DNA from: Candidatus Nitrosopumilus sp.
Lineage (GTDB): Archaea > Thermoproteota > Nitrososphaeria > Nitrososphaerales > Nitrosopumilaceae
NCBI GenBank assembly: GCA_029861085.1
Contig: JAOUAE010000003.1
Location: forward strand, 1-25,845
Reading direction: 5' to 3'
Length of the DNA stretch: 25,845 nucleotides
The notes under the pieces are model-generated. The model was not told where the DNA came from, ran no database searches, and saw nothing but the letters and a program-made list of their open reading frames with translations. The position numbers were made by a program, and so were the translations under genes. Below, one piece after another: positions 6,650 through 15,240 of the stretch (position 1 is its first letter; each line of letters opens with the position of its first letter).

Positions 6650-6823
6650 CTATGATGATATTAATTCCCAATCATTTTTTCCGCATTTGCATTGTTTGTC
6701 ATATGCATTAATGTAATCCATATATTCTAAATCAGTACACGGTCCTTGATCAGGAATAATAATTTTAGATTTGCACTTTCTACATCGAGCAACAAAATCA
6801 TTCAATATTTTTGAACTATGCAT
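6650..6823 (-). CDS. Small zinc-ribbon-like protein, 57 residues
   Basis: ATG at 6823 to TAG at 6650-6652. It reads MHSSKILNDFVARCRKCKSK, an Asp/Tyr-rich middle, then KQCKCGKNDWELISS. C14 and C17 form a CxxC knuckle and C45 and C47 a CxC knuckle, giving four likely zinc ligands, with C29 as a fifth Cys. Codon use (AAA, GAT, AGA, ATT, GCA) matches neighbouring genes. AAGGAT just before the ATG could act as a ribosome site. It lies 97 bases downstream of rad50 on the same strand and may be the last gene of that operon. No specific function was recognised; nucleic-acid or protein binding is plausible. It is short enough to be missed by usual length cut-offs. Confidence 0.65.
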   Translation of the reverse strand: MHSSKILNDFVARCRKCKSKIIIPDQGPCTDLEYMDYINAYDKQCKCGKNDWELISS

Positions 6824-6920
6824 ATCCTTAAAAAATCAAATCATTGTTTTGTTCAGTATCTTTTTTTGAGATTTAGTGAAAATCAAAATCAAGATGTGGT
6901 TACTCTCATTGTTAACATTC

Positions 6921-8990
6921 TTAGAGAATCGTAACTTTACTACCTTGCTCAGATGACTCGAATTTGTAAATTTGTTCAACTGTTGAATCTTCAAAGATTT
7001 CTGCGTCATGTGTGATGATCAAAAATTGCATTCGTGATTCAGAGTTAGAAATATCTGATAACTGAGATAGTACGCCTACTAGAGATTTTTTCCTCTCAGC
7101 ATCTAGATGAGTTGTAGGCTCATCAAGTATCATTAGGTTCAGATTTGATGCACCAAGAAGGCTTGCCATGCCTAATCGTAATGCTAGAGCGACGCTTACT
7201 TTCTCACCTCCACTAAGGGATTCTAACTCTAGAACTTCATTTTTTGAGTAACATGCAATTGAAATATCTCTAGTCTTTTCTGATAATGAAATTCTCTGAA
7301 TTTTTGTATTTAGTAATGTTAGATATTCTGATGATTTAGCAGAAATTGTGTTCAGTGCCCAAGACCTGAGACTTGTAGCAACGGGTCCATCTCTACTAAA
7401 AACATTTGTTTGAATTTCGTTAAGACTTGTTACATATTCTTTTACAATTTTTAATTCTGAAACAGCTTTTTTAATCACAATGATCTGTTCCTCTCCTTTA
7501 GAAATTTTTTCTAAGATTGCCCCGATTCGTTGATCTATTTGAGATAAGCTCATTTGTTTTTCATTTACTCTTTTTTTAAGATTATTGAACTCTTGCTCAT
7601 CAAATCCTTTAGTTTCAACTTCTAATTTTGAAATATTTTTAAAAATCAAATTTGTATGCTGATCTATTGTTGACATTTCCAACAGGTTTTGATTAGTGGT
7701 TAAAGGGATTTTTTGCTTCTTGACTTCTGTATCCTTTTGAATTATTACTAGTTCTTCTTTATTGTTAATGGAATGAGCTCTAAGTGTTGCTTCTGCATCT
7801 CTTGCATTTTGTAATTTTATTGAGAATTCTTTTCTTTTTTGATTATACATGTCATTTTCTTTTTCTTTTGAGACAATTTGTTTTTGTAATTCTAGGATTT
7901 CTTGTTGAAGATGTTCTTCTTGAAAAAGTGGATTTAATTTTTCTACGTTTGAATCACACACGGGACATTTGTTATCTATTAACTGCAGTTTAGATGCAAG
8001 CAATTGTTTTTCTTTTAATGAAATTATTTGATTTGTTATTTCTTGAACTTTTTTGACTGTATCTTCTATCGCATCTTCTACTTTTTGAATTTTTGATTCC
8101 AAGTCTGATTTTAGTTCAATATGGTCAAAACAACCTTCACAGTCCTGTATTTTACGCTCATTTTCATTTATTTCACGTTGGATTTCATGTATTGCTTCTT
8201 TTGCATATGATAATAGCTCTTTTTTTCTTAATTCTATTTGTTTGATTTTATCAATTTTTGGTGTTTCAGTTTCAATTTTTTTCCTTAGATCATCTACTTC
8301 GTTTTTCAGTTCTTCTTGCTTTAGTTCCAATTGTTCCTTTTGAGGTTTTGCTTCTTCGATTTCTTTTTCATACTTTTCTAGATCTCGCAATAAAGTTTCA
8401 ATATGCGTATCATCGTATCCTACATTCTCTTTAATTTTTTCACGGAATTCTTTGTTAACTGTCTTCATTGCTTCAGATGCAATATCGAGCTTGTCTATTC
8501 CTATAATTGCATTGAGTAATTCCTTGAATTCTTTTGGTTTTGCATTAATGATTGTGTTTAGCTCTCCTTGCTGAACAATTGATGCAATTTTTAGTTTTTC
8601 AAAATCTATGCCTATGACTCTTTCAACTTCATGTGTCATTGATTCTCCAAATTGTTTTCTTTCTCCTGCAGCAATTTCGATACGATCATCGTCTATTACT
8701 TCTGCAAATTTTGCTGCAAGTGTTCCTTTATTGTCAATTTTTCTTACTGCCTCAAACTGTTTACTGTTTACAGAAAACCTTACTTTTACAAATCCTTGAT
8801 TTGTCCCACGTTTGATCAATCCTTTATTTGATTTTCTAGTATGTTGACCAAATAATGCAAATGTAATTGCATCAATTATGCTTGATTTGCCTGCACCGTT
8901 ATCACCTACAAAAACTGTAACTCCATTCTCAAATTCTAACTTTGTATTTGAATGTGATAAAAAATCTCCCAATTCAATTGAAGTGATCAT
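6921..8990 (-). CDS. rad50: DNA double-strand break repair ATPase Rad50
   Basis: 689 residues, shorter than typical archaeal Rad50 (about 850-900), so the coiled-coil arms are short. The N-terminal ABC half carries Walker A GDNGAGKSS (residues 29-37) and the Q-loop segment ending IVQQGELN. Long heptad-rich arms surround a zinc hook CPVC (C342, C345). The C-terminal half carries signature LSGGEK (about 591-596) and Walker B LMILDEPTTHLD with the catalytic Glu. Rad50 binds Mre11 and uses ATP to gate nuclease access to DNA ends. The ATG overlaps the mre11 stop (ATGA), coupling translation. It is third partner after nurA, herA and mre11 in the classic archaeal end-resection operon. Confidence 0.97.
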   Translation of the reverse strand: MITSIELGDFLSHSNTKLEFENGVTVFVGDNGAGKSSIIDAITFALFGQHTRKSNKGLIKRGTNQGFVKVRFSVNSKQFEAVRKIDNKGTLAAKFAEVIDDDRIEIAAGERKQFGESMTHEVERVIGIDFEKLKIASIVQQGELNTIINAKPKEFKELLNAIIGIDKLDIASEAMKTVNKEFREKIKENVGYDDTHIETLLRDLEKYEKEIEEAKPQKEQLELKQEELKNEVDDLRKKIETETPKIDKIKQIELRKKELLSYAKEAIHEIQREINENERKIQDCEGCFDHIELKSDLESKIQKVEDAIEDTVKKVQEITNQIISLKEKQLLASKLQLIDNKCPVCDSNVEKLNPLFQEEHLQQEILELQKQIVSKEKENDMYNQKRKEFSIKLQNARDAEATLRAHSINNKEELVIIQKDTEVKKQKIPLTTNQNLLEMSTIDQHTNLIFKNISKLEVETKGFDEQEFNNLKKRVNEKQMSLSQIDQRIGAILEKISKGEEQIIVIKKAVSELKIVKEYVTSLNEIQTNVFSRDGPVATSLRSWALNTISAKSSEYLTLLNTKIQRISLSEKTRDISIACYSKNEVLELESLSGGEKVSVALALRLGMASLLGASNLNLMILDEPTTHLDAERKKSLVGVLSQLSDISNSESRMQFLIITHDAEIFEDSTVEQIYKFESSEQGSKVTIL

Positions 8991-10129
8991 TCCTTTCTCT
9001 CCATTTTGAATTTCTGAAAATTCTCAAAAACTATTTGCGATGCCTCTTTTATTTCTCCTGTTGTTAAAATTGGCAGTAATTCTTTAATCGCAAATTTTGC
9101 AGATTGTTCAGAATTTAGAGCTGCTATTGATAGTCTGTACATTTCATCATCAATGGCATTTGGTCGGTCTAGAAATACTGATGAATCTGAAATCTGTTTC
9201 GTGCTAATTCTCCAAAAACACCTGAGAACCATTGAGTTTAGCCTTGCTATTTGTGCCTGAATGTGTTCAGTTTCAATTTTTTCTCCTTGGATCTTTACTT
9301 CAACTATTGGTTTTTTTCCTCTGGTAACAATTTTTTTGGAAATCTCGTTAATTGTTTTTGATAATTCTTGGTAATCTGTTTTAAATGATATTTGAGGTCT
9401 TGCATCTAATTCAATCCAATTGGGTACTGCATCTTTTCCTGAAATATCTACTTCAAAGAATCCTTTCTTTGTTTCTTTGATTCCCTCACTTGTTGTTAAT
9501 TCTGTGGAACCTGGATATGCGACAGGACCATTCAGATGATTAAATTGCTTGATGTCTTTATCATGAAGATGTCCCATGGCATAATATGTGAAATTTTTTG
9601 GTAAATCTGTTGATTGCAATTCCCCTGCAAATTTGTTAAATTCTGTTATTCCTTGATGTAGGACTAAAATTTTATGGCCCGGATATTTTTCAGCACTTTT
9701 TTCTATATCTGCAAATTTTTTCTCATATTGCGAAATTTCTGTTTTTCTTATTTTGTCAAATCCTGCCAAGAGTATGCCTTTATAATCCACTGGTTTTCCC
9801 TGACCGATATATTTTGAGAATTCTAAATTGTGATATACATACGGAATTGGTGTTGTTCTAATTCTACTGATGTCATGTTCACCTAAAATAAAAAATGAAT
9901 CGATATCATTTTGTTTTAATCTCTTTAATCCATTACCCATTTGAATAATCGCTGTTCCGTTTGGGTTGGGCACGTGAAAAATATCTCCTGCAAAAATTAC
10001 AAAATCAACATGATCTTTAATTGATATGTCAATTGCTTGATTAAATACATCATAAACATCCTGTTCACGTTCCTCTGATCCATATTGTACTAATCCCAAA
10101 TGAGTATCTGAAATATGTGAAAATAACAT
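8987..10129 (-). CDS. mre11: DNA double-strand break repair nuclease Mre11
   Basis: The start is set at ATG 10129 (MLFSHISDTHLG), 380 residues. An open frame runs 27 codons further upstream but lies inside herA, and the chosen ATG overlaps the herA stop by one base (TAATG). Metallophosphatase motifs appear in order: DTH (D8, H10), FAGDIFH, LGEHD, VLHQG and MGHLHDKD. In place of the common GNHD the third motif is GEHD. The C-terminal part (from about residue 260) fits the capping and Rad50-binding region. Mre11 is a Mn-dependent endo/exonuclease that works with Rad50 on DNA ends. It is translationally coupled to herA and rad50. Confidence 0.96.
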   Translation of the reverse strand: MLFSHISDTHLGLVQYGSEEREQDVYDVFNQAIDISIKDHVDFVIFAGDIFHVPNPNGTAIIQMGNGLKRLKQNDIDSFFILGEHDISRIRTTPIPYVYHNLEFSKYIGQGKPVDYKGILLAGFDKIRKTEISQYEKKFADIEKSAEKYPGHKILVLHQGITEFNKFAGELQSTDLPKNFTYYAMGHLHDKDIKQFNHLNGPVAYPGSTELTTSEGIKETKKGFFEVDISGKDAVPNWIELDARPQISFKTDYQELSKTINEISKKIVTRGKKPIVEVKIQGEKIETEHIQAQIARLNSMVLRCFWRISTKQISDSSVFLDRPNAIDDEMYRLSIAALNSEQSAKFAIKELLPILTTGEIKEASQIVFENFQKFKMERKE

Positions 10130-11661
10130 TAGTCTAATAGTAAATCTTTCTGAATCAATCCTTGCGTTGATTCTACTGCAATTTCTTTCATCATGTCTGC
10201 CTTTGCCCAAGCATTAACTGCACTTTGATCTGCTCCCATCACCTTTTCCTTTACTTCTTCAACATGCACTAATGATGGGAGGTTTGTCCATTGTCCTACA
10301 AGAACTGCATCTCCAACATTTAGTGATGCTAATTGAGCAATTAATTCACGACTGGTGGACTCTGTTGCTGAGGCTATTTGTCGCTGGTCATCTTCTTGGA
10401 TAATTTTCATAATTGCAAATGAACCCATTTGGCTTAGTACGTTTAGATCTACACTTCGTGGTCTTTGTGATATGATACCCAGACCTAATCCAAACTTCCT
10501 TCCTTCTCTGGCAATTTTTGCAGCCCAATATTTTGCACTGGTGTCGTGATCTTTTGGGATGAATACGTGGGCTTCTTCAATAATTACAAAAAGTGGAGAA
10601 TTGAATCGGAATTTTCTCTCCTTCTTTATTTTTCCATGTCTTGCAATACTTGCATCTTTTCTATCTTTGAGTAGTTGCTGTAAGTAAAATGCAACAGCAA
10701 CATTTGCTTGTTTTTCTGATAACTCTGAAATATTTAGAATGTTTGTACGCCCTTCCTTGATAAAACTAATTGGATCTCCCATATCTGGATCTAAAATGTC
10801 TTCAAATCTTCTTTGTGATTCTTCTATGATGTCTTGAACTCTATATGCCGACGTTCTAATTTCTTTCAGTTTTTTATCTTCTGAATTTACAATAAAATCT
10901 ACTTCATTTTCTAACTTACTCCAAAATTCTTTTGATTCTTTAACATGTTTTGTAAATGCCATTCTTAAAACTCGTTGTTGGACATTTGCACCGTCTCTAA
11001 TTTCTAGTACTTCTGAGAGTTGATCTGCATCCAATAATCTTGGATTAATTTTTGCATCAATTACATTAATTCGTGGAATGTTCAGACCGGTGTAATCGTT
11101 ATGGTAATCAAAAATTATTACAGTTCCTTTTAATTTTGAAATTTGTTTTGTGATTAGTGATACTAGATTACTTTTCCCCATACCTGTCATTGCTAAAATT
11201 CCTAGATGTCTTGAAACAATTTTATCTAAATTCACTTTTGCATCAATTGATTTATTTCGTAAAAGATTTCCAATATTCACCCAGCCATCTTTTTTAGGAC
11301 TGAAAATTTCTTCTAGGTCTTGCTTAGTTGGTGGAGTAATTTTGGTGCCTGGAATTGGTGGAATTGCAGGTATCATTGATTGTCCTTTCCTCAAATTCTC
11401 TAAAAACCCCAAAATTCCTATATGAGCGGTAAATGTTTTATCTCTCTTGTTAATCTCTGCAATTTCAGTACTCTCTGATGCTTCATCAAAATTCTTCACA
11501 TCTGCAAATGCTGCACTTGATATAGATGATCTTTCAACCAACCCTAAAATTTCTCCTTCATCTGAATTTATTTTGATATATTCTCCTACCGATAGAGCTC
11601 TTGAAGTCATCGCTGTTACAAATGTGGGTTTTGATTCGCCTATTACAAAACCTAAACTCAA
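10129..11661 (-). CDS. herA: HerA DNA translocase/helicase
   Basis: 510 residues. The start is TTG 11661, overlapping the nurA stop (TTGA). Residues 1-90 form the HAS-barrel domain that docks NurA. The RecA-like ATPase follows with Walker A GMTGMGKSN (about 156-164), IIFDYHNDY, and Walker B LFVIIEEAHVFIP. The ISQRPRSVD stretch is the conserved FtsK/HerA sensor region. HerA forms a hexamer that pumps DNA into NurA during 5'-end resection of double-strand breaks. The length is standard for the family. The gene sits between nurA and mre11 with overlaps on both sides, so all four should be made in fixed proportion. Confidence 0.96.
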   Translation of the reverse strand: MSLGFVIGESKPTFVTAMTSRALSVGEYIKINSDEGEILGLVERSSISSAAFADVKNFDEASESTEIAEINKRDKTFTAHIGILGFLENLRKGQSMIPAIPPIPGTKITPPTKQDLEEIFSPKKDGWVNIGNLLRNKSIDAKVNLDKIVSRHLGILAMTGMGKSNLVSLITKQISKLKGTVIIFDYHNDYTGLNIPRINVIDAKINPRLLDADQLSEVLEIRDGANVQQRVLRMAFTKHVKESKEFWSKLENEVDFIVNSEDKKLKEIRTSAYRVQDIIEESQRRFEDILDPDMGDPISFIKEGRTNILNISELSEKQANVAVAFYLQQLLKDRKDASIARHGKIKKERKFRFNSPLFVIIEEAHVFIPKDHDTSAKYWAAKIAREGRKFGLGLGIISQRPRSVDLNVLSQMGSFAIMKIIQEDDQRQIASATESTSRELIAQLASLNVGDAVLVGQWTNLPSLVHVEEVKEKVMGADQSAVNAWAKADMMKEIAVESTQGLIQKDLLLD

Positions 11662-12494
11662 CTCAGTACCTCTCGTGAACCTATTTCGTTACTTAACCCT
11701 AACAAACTAACCATTTTTGAAAGTTCTTTATCAGATATTTTACAGTTATTGTGTGCAAGCTTAAGGGCATATGGGTATCCTCCTATACTAGTTTTGTATA
11801 ATTTGTTCATTGTTGATTTAATCTCCTTTTCATCATGTTGGTCTCCTAGGAATTCCAATTTGATTATTGGTGTTGAATCACTTAATCTTACAAAAGTTGA
11901 AGAAATTATTTTATCTGTTCCATATTTTTTTTCTACAAAAATTTTACTAAATCCTGGATTATTTGTTACATGATTATAATAGAAAATATCTCCTGCAAGA
12001 GAACCTAACTTTTCAAATTGTTTCTTTGTATTTGATGTTTTTGCAACAAAAATTACATTGTTCTTCTTCTTCATTATCTTCACAATTAATGATCCTAATT
12101 TTGCTTGCCTTGTCATTAACTGAGAATGTAGTGAGCCGTCCATCAATACCATATCAACATCATCTATCGTTTTTTCACAGGCTTCAATCTCCATTTTACT
12201 TGCAATACTTGAAATATCGTCTGCGGTTCCAAGCCCTGATTGATGTAAATCTACCAATACTTCTCCATCCGATTTCACTGAAACTGCTGTAGTTGCCCAT
12301 AATTCGATTCCCTGAAATTTAGTATTGTTAAAACTACTATCGATTCCTGCGGTGATCACTTCTTCTTTTGTAGGTGTAAATTCTATCCAATTTTCTCGTG
12401 CCTTTTGTAAAATCTGTTCAAATTTTGGACCTTTTAGAATTGCGAGCATCTTGTCTCTATTGATAATTGCATCCTTGTATACGGTATTGAGCAC
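11658..12494 (-). CDS. nurA: NurA 5'-3' nuclease
   Basis: 278 residues from GTG 12494. A TATA box at 12514-12521 is 26 bases upstream, supporting this start and a leaderless transcript. The RNase H-like NurA fold shows the first catalytic Asp in TAGIDSSFN (D52) and the second in VLMDGSLHS (D119); the region SDSTPIIKLEFLG and the final helices complete the domain. NurA is a Mn-dependent nuclease that acts as a dimer inside the HerA pump. It is the first gene of the four-gene operon and overlaps herA by four bases. Somewhat shorter than crenarchaeal NurA. Confidence 0.93.
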   Translation of the reverse strand: MLNTVYKDAIINRDKMLAILKGPKFEQILQKARENWIEFTPTKEEVITAGIDSSFNNTKFQGIELWATTAVSVKSDGEVLVDLHQSGLGTADDISSIASKMEIEACEKTIDDVDMVLMDGSLHSQLMTRQAKLGSLIVKIMKKKNNVIFVAKTSNTKKQFEKLGSLAGDIFYYNHVTNNPGFSKIFVEKKYGTDKIISSTFVRLSDSTPIIKLEFLGDQHDEKEIKSTMNKLYKTSIGGYPYALKLAHNNCKISDKELSKMVSLLGLSNEIGSREVLS

Positions 12495-12513
12495 AACAAT
12501 ACTTTGCAGGTTT

Positions 12514-12521
12514 GAATAAAA
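12514..12521 (-). promoter_or_regulatory. TATA box of the nurA-herA-mre11-rad50 operon
   Basis: Minus-strand TTTTATTC, centred about 24-26 bases before the GTG start of nurA. All downstream junctions overlap, so this is the likely single main promoter of the operon. Confidence 0.5.
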
Positions 12522-12567
12522 TCTTTAGGTTATGCTGAACTTTGACAAAACTGATCCATCTAATCCT

Positions 12568-13602
12568 CTATCCTATTCTACCCTTCAGAATAATTTTTTC
12601 ATTTGTATTTGATGGGGTGGATTTGTCAATATATCTAATTTCATATTTATCCCCAATGTGGATTGTTTTTCCATCCAATTCTCGAGGAATTTTAATCACA
12701 ACTTCAAATGTACTTGTGTTTGGACCACTTTCAATTAGGTATCCAGAATTTGCATCAAATTTTGGATTTGCAAGTGTGGTTCTTATCCCTCCTTCACCTC
12801 TGAACTCTAATTTGCTTAATGGTATCTTGTCCTCATTTTTTGAATCTCTGTTTGCATCAGGTTCATAAATTCTCACGGTAAACTCATGTCCTATCCTAGA
12901 ACCACCACTATCAGATGATCTAATATTGGCAAATGTCTTTGTAAGTGGAATTGATTTTTCCAATACTCTTTTTTCTCCAGAGTAGTCAGAGTCATCCAAA
13001 TATCTTATCAATACAATGTCTTCCTGACTTAGTGCTCTTCCGTCAATTGTTTCTGGCAATTCCAGTTTAATATAAAATTGACCCGTGTTGGGTCCTGTTT
13101 CAATCATGTTTTCAGGACCTTCAATTGCAAGTCCGTTGATTGTAAATTCAAACAATCCTCTAGTTGATACTACCTCTATACCACTATGTGCCAAGTTCAA
13201 ATCATGATCTGTTATGTAAAAATTCACTATTGACATACTTGATGCAGGGATTGACTCGATCTCATTTTTTGATGCTGTAACTGTTTTAATCTCATTATTC
13301 AAATCCGTAAATTTTATGGGATCTGATGCCATTTCTTTAATCTCATTATTCAAATCCGTAAATTTTATGGGATCTGATGCAATTCCTATCTCTTTCATCT
13401 TTTCTGCTGTTTCAGATTTTACACAAGCTGGCATCCCGTTATTCCTAATAACTAATTCACGTTCTACATTACATTGAATCTCTTCAATTGGAATGCCTTT
13501 TTTTAATTGTTTTTTAGGTGATTCTATATCTGCATTGGCAGGAATTGTAATTGAAAATATCAAAATTATAGTGACACTGAACAAAATTTTATTTGAATTC
13601 AA
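12568..13602 (-). CDS. Secreted S-layer-like protein with two beta-sandwich repeats
   Basis: 344 residues from ATG 13602. Residues 1-24 are a signal peptide (hydrophobic stretch ending IPANA-DIES). A short N-terminal region has two Cys. Next comes a tandem 17-residue duplication (ASDPIKFTDLNNEIKxM/V). Two domains of about 100 residues follow, each with a TGPNTGQFYIKLELP or SGPNTSTFEVVIKIP strand and an IRYLD or IRYID strand. The GPNT-F module is, from memory, the repeat of thaumarchaeal S-layer proteins. This protein lacks a C-terminal anchor and is far shorter than a real S-layer protein, so it may be an accessory surface protein. It lies upstream of nurA on the same strand but separate by 73 bases and a promoter. 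Confidence 0.82.
   Translation of the reverse strand: MNSNKILFSVTIILIFSITIPANADIESPKKQLKKGIPIEEIQCNVERELVIRNNGMPACVKSETAEKMKEIGIASDPIKFTDLNNEIKEMASDPIKFTDLNNEIKTVTASKNEIESIPASSMSIVNFYITDHDLNLAHSGIEVVSTRGLFEFTINGLAIEGPENMIETGPNTGQFYIKLELPETIDGRALSQEDIVLIRYLDDSDYSGEKRVLEKSIPLTKTFANIRSSDSGGSRIGHEFTVRIYEPDANRDSKNEDKIPLSKLEFRGEGGIRTTLANPKFDANSGYLIESGPNTSTFEVVIKIPRELDGKTIHIGDKYEIRYIDKSTPSNTNEKIILKGRIG
13285..13380 (-). repeat. Tandem duplication, period 51 bp
   Basis: 45 bases at 13285-13329 recur exactly at 13336-13380, six bases apart. The unit keeps the reading frame and doubles the peptide ASDPIKFTDLNNEIK. Complete identity points to a recent event. Confidence 0.92.
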
Positions 13603-13712
13603 TCTATCCTTTCTTTCAGTTTTTTTATCTTAAATAGATTGGTGATGAATCATTCTCGAATTTTCTTTAACATAATATTGAAGAGTTCTTTTCTAAACGT
13701 GGAAGAAATTCT

Positions 13713-14276
13713 TTGGAATTAGTAAAAAATGCTGAATTATTTGCAAAAGCGAAACATTCTGGAATTATTAGAGATGATGGAAAAACTCCTTATTCAAAAC
13801 ACCTAGAAGATGTAGTAAATAGACTCAAAAGTTTAGGTGTTGTAAATGAAGAAATTCTTTGTTCTGGTTGGCTTCATGATTCTATAGAAAATACTGATGT
13901 TAGTTTTGATGATTTGTATGAGCGATTTGGAAGTAAGGTTGCAGTACTTGTATCTGATCTGACTAAAGATATGTCATTGCCAAAAAAGAAAAGAGAACAA
14001 GCATATGTTAAACAACTTACAGAATCCTCATCTGATGCAAAACTCATCAAACTATGTGATATCTCTGCAAACTTGAGTGATTTGAAAAACTATGATGCAT
14101 CAAAATCAAAAAAATTGCGTATAGTCAGGGAAAAACGACGTTATCTATTTGTCATTAAAAATGATTTACTAGGCAATGCTGACTATCCTAAAATTCAAAC
14201 TCTATTGGAAAGTACTGAGCAAATTCTAAAAAAATATGGTCAAAGATCCATTAAAGCCAAATCAAATCATTCATGA
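13713..14276 (+). CDS. HD-domain hydrolase resembling small alarmone hydrolases (MESH1/SpoT type)
   Basis: 187 residues from TTG 13713; no in-frame ATG or GTG lies before the HD region. The Mn-binding pattern of RelA/SpoT hydrolases is present: H30 (SKHLEDV), H55-D56 (GWLHDSIENT) and D116 (KLCDISANL). The usual EDT after HD is ENT. No synthetase, TGS or ACT domain is present, so it is a stand-alone hydrolase like MESH1. Members hydrolyse (p)ppGpp, and MESH1 also acts on NADPH. Since NAD biosynthesis genes follow directly, a nucleotide-cofactor role is a reasonable inference, but the substrate is not shown. Confidence 0.8.
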   Translation: MELVKNAELFAKAKHSGIIRDDGKTPYSKHLEDVVNRLKSLGVVNEEILCSGWLHDSIENTDVSFDDLYERFGSKVAVLVSDLTKDMSLPKKKREQAYVKQLTESSSDAKLIKLCDISANLSDLKNYDASKSKKLRIVREKRRYLFVIKNDLLGNADYPKIQTLLESTEQILKKYGQRSIKAKSNHS

Positions 14277-14328
14277 GTCGAATGCTAATTACTAGAATTA
14301 ATTAAGTAATCTTTTCTAATCACGTTGG

Positions 14329-15147
14329 TTGACACGAATTGGATTGTTAGGTTGTGGTGCAATTGGCACTCAAATCGCACTAGCCATTGACTCTGGAAAA
14401 ATTCCTGCAATTCTTACTCATGTGTATGATGATTCTAAAGATGCGTCTAAAATTTTAGTGGGAAAACTAAAAAATAAACCTGAAATTGTTGAAAATCCTC
14501 ACCTGCTATCTTCACATCCAGTTAGCATTGTAGTTGAGGCAGCTTCTCAAGATGCTGTAAGAGATATCGGATTGAGTGTTTTACAAAATAAGCGTGATCT
14601 GATGATTATGAGTGTTGGAGCGTTACTAGATGAATCAATTTATGATATCTTGTCAGATGCTTGCAAGGATTTCAAAAAAACAATCTTTCTTCCATCTGGT
14701 GCAATTGCTGGCCTGGATGGAATCAAATCAGTTAAAGATGAATTAGAATTTGTATCAATTACCACGACAAAACATCCTCGTTCCCTTAAGGGTGCAAAAT
14801 TTTTTGAAAATTCCAAAATTAATCTAGATTCCATTAGTTTGCCTATGACCGTTTTTGAAGGTACCGCAAAAGAAGCTGTCTCTTTATTTCCTGCCAATAT
14901 CAATGTTGCAGCATTACTATCCTTGTCAGGAATTGGTAGTGAAAGAACCAATGTAAAAATTGTAGCAGATCCTGACACTGATAAAAATACTCATCATATT
15001 GAAGCTGCAGGAAAATTTGGAAAGATGACCTTTACGATTGAAAATTTCCCAGACCCTGATAATCCTAAAACCAGCAGGTTGGCAATTTTATCTGCTATTG
15101 AAACTTTAAAAAAATACTGTTCAAACGATATTCAGATTGGCACATAA
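14329..15147 (+). CDS. nadX: L-aspartate dehydrogenase (AspDH)
   Basis: 272 residues from TTG 14329. The N-terminal Rossmann motif GLLGCGAIGTQIA binds NAD(P). The order of segments matches aspartate dehydrogenase: VEAASQDAVRD, MSVGALLD, LPSGAIAGLDGIKS, TKHPRSLKGA, FPANINVAALLSLSG and a C-terminal NPKTSRLAILSAIETL. The enzyme converts aspartate to iminoaspartate, the substrate of NadA, and so replaces the flavoenzyme NadB. It works without oxygen or FAD. nadA follows 93 bases downstream with its own promoter. The family assignment is confident from the motif series and the neighbour. Confidence 0.92.
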   Translation: MTRIGLLGCGAIGTQIALAIDSGKIPAILTHVYDDSKDASKILVGKLKNKPEIVENPHLLSSHPVSIVVEAASQDAVRDIGLSVLQNKRDLMIMSVGALLDESIYDILSDACKDFKKTIFLPSGAIAGLDGIKSVKDELEFVSITTTKHPRSLKGAKFFENSKINLDSISLPMTVFEGTAKEAVSLFPANINVAALLSLSGIGSERTNVKIVADPDTDKNTHHIEAAGKFGKMTFTIENFPDPDNPKTSRLAILSAIETLKKYCSNDIQIGT

Positions 15148-15206
15148 TATGGCAATAATTGCCCCATTTGATGATTTTTTAGAGAATTATGGTCTACTTC
15201 CCATTC

Positions 15207-15213
15207 TTTAAAT
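15207..15213 (+). promoter_or_regulatory. TATA box of nadA
   Basis: TTTAAAT is centred 31 bases before the nadA ATG, so the transcript has almost no leader and nadA can be expressed apart from nadX. Confidence 0.5.
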
Positions 15214-15240
15214 CCAACTCCATCCAAATTTGTACTGTTT

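Noticed and set aside
10130..10210. 27-codon N-terminal extension of Mre11
   Set aside because: It lies within herA and precedes the conserved MLFSHISDTHLG start that overlaps the herA stop.
15149..15211. 20-codon ORF between nadX and nadA
   Set aside because: Too short, no promoter at proper distance, no hydrophobic or Cys pattern.
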